From the NCBI RefSeq assembly GCF_023516455.1, contig NZ_JAMGBA010000002.1:124001-188000 (forward strand): a stretch of DNA of 64,000 nt, written 5' to 3'. Source of the DNA: Sphingomonas caseinilytica. Its GTDB lineage: Bacteria; Pseudomonadota; Alphaproteobacteria; Sphingomonadales; Sphingomonadaceae. The notes beneath the pieces are model-generated. The model was not told where the DNA came from. It saw only the letters and a list, made by a program, of their open reading frames with translations, and ran no database searches. Positions 17,558 through 25,800 of this stretch are shown piece after piece. Every line of letters starts with the position of its first letter. Position 1 is the first letter of the stretch. Made by a program: the position numbers and the translations under genes.

Positions 17558-18312
17558 CAGCGCGCCATCCACCCGCCGTCGACGGTCAGGATATGACCAT
17601 GGACATAGTCGGAAGCGGACGAGGCCAGGAACAGTGCGGCTCCACCGAGGTCGGAGGGCTCGCCCCAGCGGCCGGCGGGGATCCGTTCCAGTATCTGCCT
17701 GTTACGAGCCTCGTCAGCCTGAAGCGCCGCCGTGTTATTGGTCGCGATATAGCCGGGCGCGATTGCGTTCACATTGATGCCCTTGGCCGCCCATTCGTTG
17801 GCGAGGAGTTTGGTGAGGCCCGCAACGCCGCTCTTGGATGCCGTATAGCTGGCGACCCGGATGCCGCCCTGGAAGCTCAAGAGCGAGGCGATGTTGATGA
17901 TCTTGCCCCCGCCTTGCTCCACCATGTGACGGGCTGCGGCCTGGCTCAGGAAGAACAGGGACTTGAGATTGGTGTCGACCACCGCGTCCCAATCCTCTTC
18001 GGTGAATTCCAGCGCATCGTTTCGGCGAATGATGCCCGCATTATTGACCAGTATGTCGAGCCGGCCGAGCTCGCCTACAGTACGCTCGACGATCGATGCG
18101 ACGTCGACCGTAGTCGAAAGGTCGGCATCGACGATGAGCGCCCGGCGCCCGGCGGCGCGAACCTGCCCGGCAGTATCCTCGGCGGCGGTGCGGCCAACCA
18201 GCGCTACGTCCGCGCCGGCTTCGGCCAAAGTCAGTGCGATCGCCTGCCCGATGCCGGTGTTGGCGCCAGTGACAGCGGCAACCTTTCCGCGAAGGTCGAA
18301 CGGGTTCGTCAT
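17557..18312 (-). CDS. kduD: 2-dehydro-3-deoxy-D-gluconate 5-dehydrogenase (SDR family)
   Basis: A 251-residue short-chain dehydrogenase. It has [22 protein letters not shown] (NAD binding), [10 protein letters not shown], catalytic Ser in [12 protein letters not shown] and the YxxxK pair in [13 protein letters not shown], followed by [15 protein letters not shown], which is characteristic of KduD and gluconate-5-dehydrogenase relatives. It reduces 2,5-diketo-3-deoxygluconate to 2-keto-3-deoxygluconate. The start ATG 18312 overlaps the kduI stop and its own stop overlaps the kdgK start, so the three genes are tightly coupled. Confidence 0.92.
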   Translation of the reverse strand: MTNPFDLRGKVAAVTGANTGIGQAIALTLAEAGADVALVGRTAAEDTAGQVRAAGRRALIVDADLSTTVDVASIVERTVGELGRLDILVNNAGIIRRNDALEFTEEDWDAVVDTNLKSLFFLSQAAARHMVEQGGGKIINIASLLSFQGGIRVASYTASKSGVAGLTKLLANEWAAKGINVNAIAPGYIATNNTAALQADEARNRQILERIPAGRWGEPSDLGGAALFLASSASDYVHGHILTVDGGWMAR

Positions 18313-19145
18313 TGCAGCTGGCAAATATCGAGGACGTTCATGTCGGTATAATCCTGGTTCTCACCGGCCATCGCCCAGATGAAGGCATAGCTTCCCGTCC
18401 CAGCGCCCATGTGAATGGACCAGACCGGACTGATCACGGCCTCGCCGTCTTCCACGACGATGTGACGCATCGCTTCGCCTTCACCCATGAAGTGGAACAC
18501 CCGATTTTTCTCGCCCAACTCGAAGTAGAAATAGATCTCGCTACGACGTTCATGGATGTGGGGCGGCATGGTGTTCCAAACGCTGCCCGGCTTCAGGACG
18601 GTAAGTCCCATGACCAGCTGGGCGCTATCGCAAACACCGGGGATGACGAGCTGGTAGATGGTCCGCTCGTTCGATTCCTCGAGGCTGCCTCGCTCGAGCG
18701 CGTTCGCTTCGCCGATCGAAAGCTTCCGTGTCGTGAAGGATTTATGCGCCGGGCAAGACGCCAGATAGAAGCGTGCGCCTTCGCCGGAGAAGACGACGTC
18801 CTTCGCTCCCATTGTGACGTACAGGCAGTCCTTGTTTGCAAGGTCGAACTGTTCTCCGTCAACAGTAACGGAGCCGTCCGTGTCGCCGACGTTTACAATT
18901 GCAAGCTCGCGCCGTTCCAGGAAAGGGCGCCCAGCAGCGGAGGCCGGCTCGACCTGGTCGGGTATTCGGACGTCCGATGCTCCCACCAGCACGCCGCCAA
19001 TGACGAAGCGATCCGCATGAGTGTAGTTCAGCACCACTTCGCCTTGGCGAAACAGCTGCCCAATCAAATAGCGGTCGCGCAACTCGTCATTGGAGACGCA
19101 CTCCATCATGTCGGGGTGCGTCGCATAATAGTTTCGGTCGAACAT
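18309..19145 (-). CDS. kduI: 5-dehydro-4-deoxy-D-glucuronate isomerase (4-deoxy-L-threo-5-hexosulose-uronate ketol-isomerase)
   Basis: A 278-residue KduI, a two-lobed cupin enzyme of about the family's usual length. It has [18 protein letters not shown] with the zinc-binding histidines and glutamate, [35 protein letters not shown] with the fourth ligand, and the ending [13 protein letters not shown]. It converts the open-chain uronate from lyase products to 2,5-diketo-3-deoxygluconate in the cytoplasm. The start ATG 19145 is preceded by AGGAGAG. It is first gene of the operon, with an operator 28 bases upstream of the start. The operator position suggests repression by the LacI-family gene next to it. 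Confidence 0.94.
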   Translation of the reverse strand: MFDRNYYATHPDMMECVSNDELRDRYLIGQLFRQGEVVLNYTHADRFVIGGVLVGASDVRIPDQVEPASAAGRPFLERRELAIVNVGDTDGSVTVDGEQFDLANKDCLYVTMGAKDVVFSGEGARFYLASCPAHKSFTTRKLSIGEANALERGSLEESNERTIYQLVIPGVCDSAQLVMGLTVLKPGSVWNTMPPHIHERRSEIYFYFELGEKNRVFHFMGEGEAMRHIVVEDGEAVISPVWSIHMGAGTGSYAFIWAMAGENQDYTDMNVLDICQLQ

Positions 19146-19172
19146 TTTCAGACTCTCCTGTGTTCGCCGTGG

Positions 19173-19184
19173 TAACCGGTGTCA
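19173..19184. promoter_or_regulatory. LacI-family operator 3 (in front of kduI-kduD-kdgK)
   Basis: TAACCGGTGTCA on the plus strand; read toward kduI it is TGACACCGGTTA, the same core as the other three sites. It lies between the kduI start and the end of the regulator gene. Confidence 0.75.
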
Positions 19185-19215
19185 GTCACCTCTTCAACCA
19201 CCAACGAGGCGCCAC

Positions 19216-20247
19216 CTAGCTTGGCGGCGGCGCGACCGACGAGCGCTTGACCAGCATCGAGGGAAGCACCGACGGCTGCGGCTCGGCCGACTCTCCGCCG
19301 ACAATGTCGCCGACGAGCTTGCGTGCAGCAGCTCGGGCCATCGAGACAATTGGCCAGCGCACCGTTGTCAGCGGCGGCCAGATGTGCGCCGCGATCGGCG
19401 TATCGTCGAAGCCGATGATCGAAAGATCGTCGGGAACGATGATCCCCCGCTCGCGCGCCGCGAACACCACTCCCGCCGCCATCTCGTCATTGCTTGCGAA
19501 GATGGCGGTTGGACGCGGCGACAAATCGAACAGGCGATTGGCCGCGGTGACTCCGGTTTCGAACGTGTAGTTGCCCCTCGCGATCAGGCTCCGCGGCAAG
19601 GGTAGTCCGGCCGATTTTAGCGCATCCTCGAACCCCAGCCGCCGCTCCTGGGCCGATCTGAAACCGTCCGGCCCCTCCACAAGGCCGATCAGCTTGTGCC
19701 CTTGATGAATCAGATGCTCGGTTGCTTCGCGCACCACCTCGCGGTCGTTCGAAGCAACCATATGGTCGGCATCGTCCAACTCCGCCGAGCCAATTCGAAC
19801 GTATCGGCAGTTGAGTTCCTCGCATAGGTCGGCAAGCGCATCATTCTCGCTGATCGGCGGCAGTATCACGACGCCGAACAGCCGTTGCCGTTCCAGGAAG
19901 GTGCGGACGTCCTGAAGCATCATGGGTGAAGTCCGATCGACCGGCCGAACGATCATTTCGAAGTCGGTGCCACTCAAAGCTTCGAGGATCCCGTGCTGCA
20001 TGTTCAGAACCATCTGCGCATTTGGGTTGTCATGGATCAGCCCCACCAGGAAATTGCGCCGCAGCGCCAGTGCGCGAGCCTGGGGATTCGGCACATAGCC
20101 GAGATCGCGGATCACCTTCTCGACCCGTTCCCGTGTTTCTTCATTCAGCAGGGGAGACCGGTTGATGACCCGGCTTACGGTCTTCTTCGAGACCTCTGCG
20201 AGACGCGCGACATCATTGATCGTCGGCTGCCCTGACTTGCCGCTCAT
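19216..20247 (-). CDS. LacI-family transcriptional regulator of the pectin locus
   Basis: About 343 residues. The N-terminal helix-turn-helix and hinge read INDVARLAEVSKKTVSRVINRSPLLNEETRERV, then GYVPNPQARALALRRN, followed by a periplasmic-binding-protein-like ligand domain with FLVGLIHDNPN, IFASNDEMAAGVVFAARERG and LSIIGFDDTPIAAHIWPPLTTV. The start chosen is ATG 20247 behind AAGGGG; ATG 20265 is possible. It is flanked by two of the four operators, and the one at 20371 lies in the divergent space before its own start, so autoregulation is likely. The inducer is expected to be a pectin breakdown intermediate such as 2-keto-3-deoxygluconate (inference). Confidence 0.88.
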   Translation of the reverse strand: MSGKSGQPTINDVARLAEVSKKTVSRVINRSPLLNEETRERVEKVIRDLGYVPNPQARALALRRNFLVGLIHDNPNAQMVLNMQHGILEALSGTDFEMIVRPVDRTSPMMLQDVRTFLERQRLFGVVILPPISENDALADLCEELNCRYVRIGSAELDDADHMVASNDREVVREATEHLIHQGHKLIGLVEGPDGFRSAQERRLGFEDALKSAGLPLPRSLIARGNYTFETGVTAANRLFDLSPRPTAIFASNDEMAAGVVFAARERGIIVPDDLSIIGFDDTPIAAHIWPPLTTVRWPIVSMARAAARKLVGDIVGGESAEPQPSVLPSMLVKRSSVAPPPS

Positions 20248-20370
20248 CGTGCCCCTTTTTGCCATCCCGACTTACATCCTTTCGGTACGCGTAACCCTTG
20301 CTACCAGCCCATGGCCGCTTTCCCAATCCGGCAATACGCGGACAAGGAAAAGCTCAACCCCCGTTGCTTA

Positions 20371-20382
20371 TGACACCGGTTT
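20371..20382. promoter_or_regulatory. LacI-family operator 4 (between regulator and FAH-family gene)
   Basis: TGACACCGGTTT, 38 bases before the FAH-family start at 20421 and 123 bases before the regulator start. Its position inside the longer open frame beginning at 20298 argues for the downstream GTG start of that gene. Confidence 0.72.
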
Positions 20383-20420
20383 CCAATACCGTCCAAAAAA
20401 AAGGCGGAGAGGACAGTTGG

Positions 20421-21230
20421 GTGGCAACAACCCATGAAGAGGCGGCATTGATCGCCGGAAGATTCGTGTCGGCGCGACGCGCGGCCGAAGGTATTTCCGG
20501 CTATCCCGGCGACATGCCGGCAAGCCTTGAGGAGGCGTATCGGATTCAGGACGAGGCGATCGCAACATGGCCGCACCCCGTTCGCGGGTGGAAGGTCGGC
20601 CGGGTCGTTCCGCCATTCACCGCGCAGTTTGGAACCGACCGGCTTGCAGGGCCGATTTTCAGTGTCGCTGAAGCTACCCAAGATGTGGATGTCGCCATGC
20701 CGGTGTTCGCCGACGGCTTTGCCGCTGGCGAAGCGGAATTCCTCTTCCGGATCGGATCAACTCCGCCGCCCGGTAAGACCCGCTTCAGCCTGGAAGAGGC
20801 TGCCGACCTCATTGACGCCGTGCATGTGGGCATCGAGATCGCCAGCTCGCCGCTACCGACCATCAATGCACTCGGCCCGGTCGCGGTGGTCTCCGATTTT
20901 GGTAACAACAATGGCCTGTTGGTCGGCCCGCCGATTCCCGACTGGGCTCGCAGCGGTTTCGAAGATTGGACCGTCGCCACCTTGGTCGACGAAGTCGAGG
21001 TGGGACGCGGATCCTCATCGGCCTTTCCGGACGGAGCGGCTGGATCGGCGCGCTTCCTGTTCGAGCTGATGGCCGGGCGGGGCATCCAGCTACTCCCAGG
21101 CCAATGGATATCAACGGGTGCAGTAACGGGCGTCCATGAAGCGGCCCCGGGTCAAACCGTCGAGGCACGGTTCGGCGCCCGATATCGACTTTCGTGCACA
21201 TTTATCGAAGCCCGTCCGGAAAGGGATTAG
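20421..21230 (+). CDS. Fumarylacetoacetate hydrolase/2-keto-4-pentenoate hydratase superfamily protein
   Basis: A 269-residue FAH-superfamily enzyme, nearest in layout to MhpD-type 2-keto-4-pentenoate hydratases: SLEEAYRIQDEAI, RGWKVGR, GPIFS, AGEAEFLFRIG with acidic metal ligands, and HVGIEIASS followed by VSDFGNNNGLLVG. Such enzymes act on 2-keto acids with Mg2+ or Mn2+. The start is GTG 20421 with GGAGAGG eight bases before it. It is followed three bases later by the MFS transporter and has a pectin-locus operator upstream, so its substrate should be a deoxy-keto acid of uronate origin. No known step of the KduI-KduD-KdgK route needs it. Confidence 0.8.
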   Translation: MATTHEEAALIAGRFVSARRAAEGISGYPGDMPASLEEAYRIQDEAIATWPHPVRGWKVGRVVPPFTAQFGTDRLAGPIFSVAEATQDVDVAMPVFADGFAAGEAEFLFRIGSTPPPGKTRFSLEEAADLIDAVHVGIEIASSPLPTINALGPVAVVSDFGNNNGLLVGPPIPDWARSGFEDWTVATLVDEVEVGRGSSSAFPDGAAGSARFLFELMAGRGIQLLPGQWISTGAVTGVHEAAPGQTVEARFGARYRLSCTFIEARPERD

Positions 21231-21233
21231 TTG

Positions 21234-22520
21234 ATGGCCAGCGTTGGGCAATCGGAAGTCGCGGCTTCGCCACAGGTTGGGCGTTTCCGCTGGGTTATCG
21301 TGGCGCTGCTCTTCGCCGCCACCGCGATCAATTATGTCGACCGGCAGATGATCGGGCTGTTGAAGCCGACCCTGGAACAGGAATTCGGCTGGAGCGAGAC
21401 GACCTACGCCGACATCGTCTTCTATTTCCAGCTGGCCTACGCGATCGGCTACATCGTATTCGGCAACGTCGTCGACCGGATCGGTGCGCGTGCAGGCTAT
21501 GCCATTGCATTCCTGATCTGGACAACCGCGCACATGCTGCACGGTGCGGCCCGATCGGCCGTTCAGTTCGCGATGGTGCGCTTCCTCCTCGGCATCGGCG
21601 AAAGCGGCAATTTCCCGGCGGGAATCAAGGCTGTCACCGAATGGTTTCCGAAGAAGGAGCGGGCATTCGCGACCGGCATATTCAATGCCGGCGCCAACGT
21701 CGGCGCGGTCATCACCCCCCTCATCGTTCCGGTGCTGGTCCTGACCTATGGCTGGCAGGCCGCCTTCGTCATCACCGGTGCCGGCAGCCTGATCTGGTTG
21801 GTTGCCTGGCTGGCGTTGTATCGGCGTCCGCGGGAATCGACGCATGTCTCTGAAGCGGAGATCGCCTACATCGAGAGCGATCCGGCGGATACGACAGCAA
21901 AGGTTCCCTGGTCGCGCTTGCTTAGGGTCAAGGAAACCTGGGCCTTCGCGATCGGCAAATTCCTCACCGACCCGATTTGGTGGATGTTCCTCTTCTGGAC
22001 CCCGGACTTCCTGGTCAAACGGCACGGCCTCGACCTTAAGACCTTCGGCCCGCCGCTGGTCGTCATCTACCTCGTGTCCGACCTCGGCTCGATCGCCGGG
22101 GGCTGGATGTCGTCGAAACTCATCCACCGTGGCTGGTCCATCAACGCCGCGCGCAAGACCACGATGCTGATTTGCGCGATTGCCGTCACGCCGATCTTCT
22201 TCGCCCAATATGTCGATGACCTGTGGACAGCGGTCGCGATCATCAGCCTTGCGACCGCGGCGCACCAGGCATGGTCGGCAAATCTCTATACGCTTCCCGG
22301 CGACACCTTCCCGCGTAAGGCGGTGGGCTCGGTGATCGGGATCGGAGGTACGGCTGGCGCCATCGGTGGCATGCTGTTCGCCCTCTATATCGGACAGATC
22401 CTCGAACGTGTCGGCAGCTATGGACTGATCTTCGTGGTCGCAGGCTCGGTCTATCTGATCGCGCTGACTCTGATTCATCTCCTGATGCCTCGAATGGATC
22501 AGGCACTTCCCAGCGAGTAG
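21234..22520 (+). CDS. MFS hexuronate transporter (ExuT/ACS family)
   Basis: A 428-residue inner-membrane transporter with about 12 hydrophobic segments. INYVDRQMIGLLKPTLEQEFGWSET and FLLGIGESGNFPAGIKAVTEWFPKKERA match the anion:cation symporter family that contains ExuT and UhpT relatives, and DRIGARAGY is the MFS loop 2-3 motif. It likely takes up galacturonate or small unsaturated uronides. The start ATG 21234 is four bases after the previous stop, with AAAGGGA upstream. It is the last gene of the operon led by the operator at 20371 and ends 34 bases before the convergent CGNR gene. Confidence 0.88.
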   Translation: MASVGQSEVAASPQVGRFRWVIVALLFAATAINYVDRQMIGLLKPTLEQEFGWSETTYADIVFYFQLAYAIGYIVFGNVVDRIGARAGYAIAFLIWTTAHMLHGAARSAVQFAMVRFLLGIGESGNFPAGIKAVTEWFPKKERAFATGIFNAGANVGAVITPLIVPVLVLTYGWQAAFVITGAGSLIWLVAWLALYRRPRESTHVSEAEIAYIESDPADTTAKVPWSRLLRVKETWAFAIGKFLTDPIWWMFLFWTPDFLVKRHGLDLKTFGPPLVVIYLVSDLGSIAGGWMSSKLIHRGWSINAARKTTMLICAIAVTPIFFAQYVDDLWTAVAIISLATAAHQAWSANLYTLPGDTFPRKAVGSVIGIGGTAGAIGGMLFALYIGQILERVGSYGLIFVVAGSVYLIALTLIHLLMPRMDQALPSE

Positions 22521-22553
22521 CTATTCAAGCGGCTATCGAGGAAGCAGTATCTC

Positions 22554-23195
22554 TCAATCCTGCTTCTTCGCCGGTGCGGCGGACCGGCGGGCGCGGAAGT
22601 TTCGAACGCGCGCCGCGTTGCCGCATTGTCCAGGGTGACACCAGCGACGATGTCGCGACCGGCTCCTGTCGAAGAATAGCCAATCGCAGTTTTCGCCCTC
22701 GCATTCGCGCAGCAATTCCCGACCGGCCAGCCCGAAAAGATTCTCGATCGATAATGCAATTCGATCCACCAGCTCATCGAAGCCGCCGGCCTCATGCCCG
22801 CGCTTGAAGCTGATCCCGTCATTATCGACCATGACGCGAACGCCGCGCGCCGCGCGCTCTACCCTCGCTCTTAAAAATTCCATCGCCTTAAGGTCGATCT
22901 TGCCATTCAATCTGGCGCCCAACGCGTTGCGCGCTTCCTCTCGCAGATGGGCGATGTCCCGAAGCGCTCTTTCGGCGTTACCCGGGCGCTCGCTTGCCAA
23001 CCGGCGCAAATCTCGACTCTCGTCCTGATCGATCAAACCGGCCATCTCGCTCCAGGCCAGAAGCCGGTCGAGCGAGTTCAGGCGATCTCCGGGCTCAAAC
23101 CGACCTCGATATTCTACCGTGTTCATCAGATCGAGCGCTGGATGGCCGCCGACCTGGGGAAGCCCTTCGAACAGTCTCTCGCGATTCAAGCTCAT
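22554..23195 (-). CDS. CGNR zinc-finger, ABATE-domain putative transcriptional regulator
   Basis: A 213-residue protein with the stress-induced ABATE-type N-terminal half (GHPALDLMNTVEYRGRFEPGDRLNSLDRLLAW) and a C-terminal CGNR zinc finger: CEGENCDWLFFDRSRSRHRRWCHPGQCGNAARVRNFR, in which four cysteines and the CGN-R motif are visible. Members are thought to be DNA-binding regulators. The start ATG 23195 was chosen because the longer frame to 23537 runs over the opposite-strand gene. It is divergent from the oxidase/decarboxylase/dehydrogenase operon across about 135 bases, a typical place for its regulator. Confidence 0.82.
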   Translation of the reverse strand: MSLNRERLFEGLPQVGGHPALDLMNTVEYRGRFEPGDRLNSLDRLLAWSEMAGLIDQDESRDLRRLASERPGNAERALRDIAHLREEARNALGARLNGKIDLKAMEFLRARVERAARGVRVMVDNDGISFKRGHEAGGFDELVDRIALSIENLFGLAGRELLRECEGENCDWLFFDRSRSRHRRWCHPGQCGNAARVRNFRARRSAAPAKKQD

Positions 23196-23330
23196 GCCTC
23201 CGTCTAGCGTCCCCAGGGGCAATGCCAATGTAATTCCATTAAATGTCCTTGACCCATTACACAATATCGACGCAAAAGCTCGCCGATTTGTTGGAAAGAC
23301 GATGATGATTGCTTGTGGGCGGTTGGACAC

Positions 23331-24458
23331 TTGAAGGTCGGAGTGATCGGCGCTGGCGTGATGGGATGCGCCGCAGCGGCTGCGTTTGCGAGGCGGGGCG
23401 CCGACGTCCATTTGTTCGAACGCGAGACCATCGGCGCGCCAACCAGCAGCAGCATGGGCCCATCCCGGATTATCCGCCTCACCTATGATGAGGTCGATTA
23501 TGTTCGACTGGCCCAGCAATCGTTCGAGGCGTGGCACCTGCTCGAATGCGAAACGGGCCAGTCGCTTCTCGTCGAAACCGGCGGGATCGACATCGCTGAT
23601 CGAGCCGACACATCTCTCGACGCGATCGCCAATGCACTGACATTGGCTGAAGTCGAGTTTGAGCTTTGGGACGACAGGGACCTCACGTGGGCGTACCCGC
23701 AGTTCGAGTCAGAGGGCTTGCGCGCCTTGTTTCAGCCGAAGACGGCGGTGCTGCTCGCCGATCGATGCGTCGAGGCATTGGCGGCGGTCGCAATCGATCA
23801 TGGGACGCAGGTTCATGAACGAACCGAAGTCCGTGAAATCGAACCAGGTGACGGCTGCGTCACCATAAGAACGGCAAACCAAAGCCACATCTTCGATAGG
23901 GTCGCCGTCTGCGCCGGCCCGCGCATCGGCCCTTTGCTAGGCGGAATTGAACTTCAACTTCCCGTCACGGTCAGCATGGAGCAGTCGGTCTATTTTGGTG
24001 CTGGCGACGATGCCAGCTTCAGGCCGCCGCGCTTTCCGATTTGCATTGGCCGATTTGGCGATCGCGGGCTGACGTCGATCTTCCCGGCGCTCGGCGGTCA
24101 CGGCGTGAAGATGATGATTGAGAACAAGAACGCAGCAGCCGACCCCGAAGATTTTGCCATCGACCGGGCCGCCGTCGACCAGGTAGCGGAACGCGCCCGA
24201 ATGCTCCTGCCTTCCCTCGACCACGCCATCACGCGCGTCGACCGGGCCCGCTACACGATTTTGCCTGATGAGGATTTTCTCGTCGATCGCCATCCGGCGA
24301 ACGGCGAGATCATCTTGTGTTCCGCCTGCTCCGGGCATGGTTTCAAATTTGCGCCCGTGATCGGGGAAATGGTCGCTGATCTCGCCGAGGGCGGGGACGC
24401 CCATCCGCGATTTCACTTCCGCCCGGATCGGTTCGGCCTGCAGGATAGTGGAGCGTGA
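23331..24458 (+). CDS. FAD-dependent amine oxidoreductase (monomeric sarcosine oxidase/N-methyltryptophan oxidase-like)
   Basis: A 375-residue DAO-fold flavoprotein. VGVIGAGVMGCAAAAAFARRGADVHLFER is the FAD-binding Rossmann motif, SSMGPSRIIRLTYDE matches the SSHG-type stretch of monomeric sarcosine oxidases, and ILCSACSGHGFKFAPVIGEM near the C-terminus carries the Cys-containing GHGFK motif that binds FAD covalently in that group. Such enzymes oxidise secondary or primary amines to imines with H2O2 release. The start is uncertain: TTG 23331 fits the family N-terminus, with GGCGG upstream; TTG 23313 is also open. It overlaps the LysA-like gene by four bases. Confidence 0.8.
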   Translation: MKVGVIGAGVMGCAAAAAFARRGADVHLFERETIGAPTSSSMGPSRIIRLTYDEVDYVRLAQQSFEAWHLLECETGQSLLVETGGIDIADRADTSLDAIANALTLAEVEFELWDDRDLTWAYPQFESEGLRALFQPKTAVLLADRCVEALAAVAIDHGTQVHERTEVREIEPGDGCVTIRTANQSHIFDRVAVCAGPRIGPLLGGIELQLPVTVSMEQSVYFGAGDDASFRPPRFPICIGRFGDRGLTSIFPALGGHGVKMMIENKNAAADPEDFAIDRAAVDQVAERARMLLPSLDHAITRVDRARYTILPDEDFLVDRHPANGEIILCSACSGHGFKFAPVIGEMVADLAEGGDAHPRFHFRPDRFGLQDSGA

Positions 24459-25789
24459 GGCTTTGGCCCGAATCTGCCCGCGTAGACGGCGGGCGCCTGG
24501 CTATCGGCGGGTTAGATGTCGAGGTGCTCTGCCGGACCCACGGCACGCCGCTCTATATCTTTGACGAGGCAACCTTCCGGTCCCGTTGCCGCGCCTACCG
24601 TTCCGCTCTCGAGCGCCATTACGCCGCGGAATCGGCAGTCTATTATTCCGGCAAGTCCCTGCTCAACATCGCCGTTGCTCGCCTAGCGGCCGAAGAAGGA
24701 CTCGGGATCGATGTCGTTTCGGCCGGCGAGATGGAGCTTGCCCGACGGGCGGGCGTGCCGGCCGAACAGCTCCACCTACACGGCAATGCCAAGCCCCGTC
24801 ATGAGATTGCCTGGTCGATCGAAGCCGGTGTCGGTGCGATCGTCGCCGACAATCTCGACGAGCTCGAAACGATCGAAGCGGTCGCGCATGAACTTGGCCG
24901 CCCAATCCGCGTGCTGCTCCGGTTTGCACCGGGCGTCGGGGCCGCCACTCACTCTCATATCCAGACCGGGCAACAGGATTCCAAATTCGGCCTTCAACCT
25001 GATCAACTGCCCGAAGCTCTGCGGTTGCTCGCAACCGCGCGCTGGACGTCACTAGTTGGAATCCATTGCCATCTTGGCTCGCAAATCTTCGACCTGGAAG
25101 CTTATCCGGTAGCGATCGAGATCATGCTCGACCTGCGCGCCGCGATCGGACGCTCCCTCGGATCGCTGCTCGCGGAGTTCAGTCCTGGCGGCGGGCTTGG
25201 CACGGCTTATGTCGATAGCGACCCGGACGTTTCGATCGACAGTTTCGTGGCCATGATCGCCAGCGCGGTGACGAAGGGTTGCGAGCGTCGGTCGATGCCC
25301 TTGCCAAAACTGTTTCTCGAACCGGGGCGATCGATCTCCGCACGGTCAATGATCGCTGTCTATGAAGTGGTCGCCCGCAAGGATCTTGCGAACGGGACCA
25401 GTACGGGAGAGGTGTCCCAATACATCCACCTCGACGGCGGAATGGCGGATAATCTGCGGCCTGCCCTCTATGGAGCCAGTTACCACGCTGCGGTCGTTAC
25501 GCGTATGGATGCGCCAAGGGATCAGCGCGTCCACATCGCCGGACGCTATTGCGAATCCTCGGACATTCTCATTCGCAACATCGACATGCCGGCCGTCGCG
25601 CCAGGCGACCTCATCGCCGTTCCGGGTACCGGTGCATACACGCTTGCCATGGCGAGCAACTATAATTGGACCTGCCGGCCCGCACTCCTCGCCATCGGCA
25701 GCGACGGCGCAAGACTGATTCAGCGCCGCGAAACGATCGACGATCTCCTCCGGCGCGAAATCGAGGTCCGATCCGACATTCCCGCATGA
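24455..25789 (+). CDS. LysA-type PLP-dependent decarboxylase (diaminopimelate decarboxylase family)
   Basis: A 444-residue alanine-racemase-fold decarboxylase. Lys67 in VYYSGKSLLN is the PLP lysine; GIHCHLGSQIFD, SPGGGLGTAY and LEPGRSISARS are phosphate-binding and barrel motifs; the C-terminal domain has GRYCESSDIL and GTGAYTLAMASNYN. It begins at GTG 24455 inside the stop of the oxidase gene (GTGA) and is followed 11 bases later by an aldehyde dehydrogenase. Annotation by similarity would say diaminopimelate decarboxylase, but biosynthetic lysA is rarely in such company. The family also holds D-lysine/D-ornithine and carboxynorspermidine decarboxylases, so a catabolic amino acid or polyamine role fits better (inference). 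Confidence 0.8.
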   Translation: MRLWPESARVDGGRLAIGGLDVEVLCRTHGTPLYIFDEATFRSRCRAYRSALERHYAAESAVYYSGKSLLNIAVARLAAEEGLGIDVVSAGEMELARRAGVPAEQLHLHGNAKPRHEIAWSIEAGVGAIVADNLDELETIEAVAHELGRPIRVLLRFAPGVGAATHSHIQTGQQDSKFGLQPDQLPEALRLLATARWTSLVGIHCHLGSQIFDLEAYPVAIEIMLDLRAAIGRSLGSLLAEFSPGGGLGTAYVDSDPDVSIDSFVAMIASAVTKGCERRSMPLPKLFLEPGRSISARSMIAVYEVVARKDLANGTSTGEVSQYIHLDGGMADNLRPALYGASYHAAVVTRMDAPRDQRVHIAGRYCESSDILIRNIDMPAVAPGDLIAVPGTGAYTLAMASNYNWTCRPALLAIGSDGARLIQRRETIDDLLRREIEVRSDIPA

Positions 25790-25800
25790 ACCGAGGTTAG

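Noticed and set aside
20298-20420. Upstream start for the FAH-family gene
   Set aside because: It would place the operator inside the coding region and has no ribosome site; GTG 20421 has GGAGAGG at good spacing.
22538-22570. Hairpin at the MFS/CGNR convergent junction as a terminator
   Set aside because: The stem is imperfect, lies partly in the CGNR coding region and has no T-run.
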